64,000 bases of DNA. It comes from Chamaecrista fasciculata. Lineage: Eukaryota; Streptophyta; Magnoliopsida; Fabales; Fabaceae. Positions 57,851 through 64,000 of this stretch are shown piece by piece. How positions within the stretch are numbered: position 1 is the stretch's first letter; every line of letters starts with the position of its first letter. The DNA lies in assembly GCA_003254925.1 (NCBI GenBank), contig QANZ01052890.1, positions 2,360-66,359 of the forward strand, in the 5' to 3' direction. The position numbers were made by a program, and so were the translations under genes. Below the pieces are notes generated by a model. That model was given only the letters and a program-made list of their open reading frames with translations, was not told the origin of the DNA and made no database searches.

Positions 57851-58365
57851 ATAAAGTAAATTAATTTGACTTGATTATTTAAAAAAAAAGTTAAATAAAA
57901 TAAAATAAAATTTAATTCAAATTTAATTTAATGAAAAGATATTGAACTAAGTTAAAATTTAAATTGAATCAGATAATGAATTTTGAATTAAATTAAATTT
58001 AAAATATAATTAGACAAATACTAGATATTTTTAAATTAAATATAATAAATCAAAATCATATTTCAAAAGATTCATGTTAAAGTTCCCAAATATGATCCTT
58101 AGGAAGAACGCGTAATTGTCCATTGGAGAGGGGATTGGAGGAATTTCTGGGAAATATCCAATAGAAAACCCAGCAGTTGGGAATTGAGACAGTTGACTAC
58201 ACCCAATCATGCCATTCCACATAAGTACCCCATGATGCACTCTCAAATCAAGTGCGTCCGCCGGTGTATTTCCTTGCTACAAAATTAGAAGCACAGTAAT
58301 AAATCAAGCCAAGGCAAGCGGAGAACGGGGAAAAGGAAGAACAAGAATACGACGAAGAAGAAATA

Positions 58366-63625
<5,260 letters not shown>

Positions 63626-63696
63626 GTGAGTTTTGGCCAGCTTAACATTTTACTTGAATTAGGTTTGGTGCCTTCTCTGACATTTAATTTAATTTT

Positions 63697-63976
63697 GGGT
63701 AAATTACATTATGGTACCCTGTTCTATTAACCGATTTCACTTTGATACCCTGTTCTTTCAAAAATGACACTGTGGTACCCTGTTTTTTGCATCGTTAACA
63801 TTTTGGTACCTTGTTCTTCAAAAGTGACATTTTGGTACCCAGTTCTTTGCACCGTTAACACTTTGCCAAAGTGTTAACGGTGCTAAAGAACAGGGTACCA
63901 AAGTGTCACTTTTGAAAGAATAGGGTACCAAAGTGAAATCGATCCATAGAACAGGTACCAAAGTGTAATTTACCCT
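63697..63976. repeat. MITE family M2 in GFAT intron 8
   Basis: GGGTAAATTACATTATGGTA at the left and GTACCAAAGTGTAATTTACC at the right pair. The internal phrase CCTGTTCTTTCAAAA(A/G)TGAC is repeated. The intron continues past the window end. Confidence 0.8.
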
Positions 63977-64000
63977 TTAATTAATGACATGGTCCTCGTA

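Noticed and set aside
58031..58246. Minus-strand 71-codon frame upstream of GFAT
   Set aside because: No recognisable domain, and it overlaps the expected GFAT promoter and 5' UTR. Composition is that of intergenic DNA.

Overview
The window is nuclear DNA of a flowering plant, most likely a core eudicot and probably a rosid. Genes are split by GT-AG introns, the intergenic DNA is AT-rich, and most of the sequence between genes is plant-type transposon debris: Copia and Gypsy LTR elements, hAT and Mutator-like (MULE) non-autonomous elements, Helitrons and a SINE. No species can be named from the sequence alone. There are three N runs (23340-23362, 40732-41678, 61869-61910) and a few single Ns.

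Five genes look intact. They are a small LEA-like gene (3220-3994, +), a clade-E-type protein phosphatase 2C (15851-19792, +), a plastid-targeted DUF2358 protein (46561-47741, +), a GPI-anchored-type pepsin-like aspartic protease in ten exons (47961-53661, -), and the first eight coding exons of glutamine:fructose-6-phosphate aminotransferase (58366-63625, +), which runs off the right edge. Every exon join was checked for splice dinucleotides and reading-frame phase. Broken genes are a PPR-DYW pseudogene (21877-24148, +) and the methyltransferase end of a HEN1-like gene (25024-27009, -). A small two-exon gene model of unknown function (28823-29415, +) is tentative.

Layout: 1-2.9 kb holds a Gypsy gag fragment, a fold-back element and two MITEs. 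3.2-4.0 kb is the LEA gene. 5.3-14.5 kb is nested LTR and hAT debris with a 56/57-bp tandem array. 15.1-19.8 kb is PP2C. 20.9-21.5 kb is an hAT-type MITE. 21.9-27.0 kb holds the two broken genes and a SINE. 27.7-33.0 kb is a cluster of terminal-inverted-repeat elements, two of which carry gene fragments (an ABCG-like P-loop and an ILR1-like peptidase exon), plus a Helitron and a near-perfect fold-back element. 33.7-38.6 kb is a decayed minus-strand Copia element. 38.8-45.6 kb is more inverted-repeat elements and a second Helitron. 46.6-53.7 kb is the tail-to-tail DUF2358 / aspartic protease pair. 54.3-57.9 kb is repeats. 58.4 kb to the end is GFAT with MITEs in its introns.

The intact genes do not form a pathway. 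Their interest together is positional: from memory, Arabidopsis has a DUF2358 / aspartic protease pair (At1g65230-At1g65240) and a PP2C / aspartic protease pair (At5g36250-At5g36260), so the window may preserve both halves of an old block, pushed apart by about 27 kb of transposon insertions. I found no clearly new multi-gene system. The most unusual structures are the gene-fragment-carrying TIR elements, one of them flanked by 165-170 bp direct repeats, and the dense micro-hairpins inside the Copia element.
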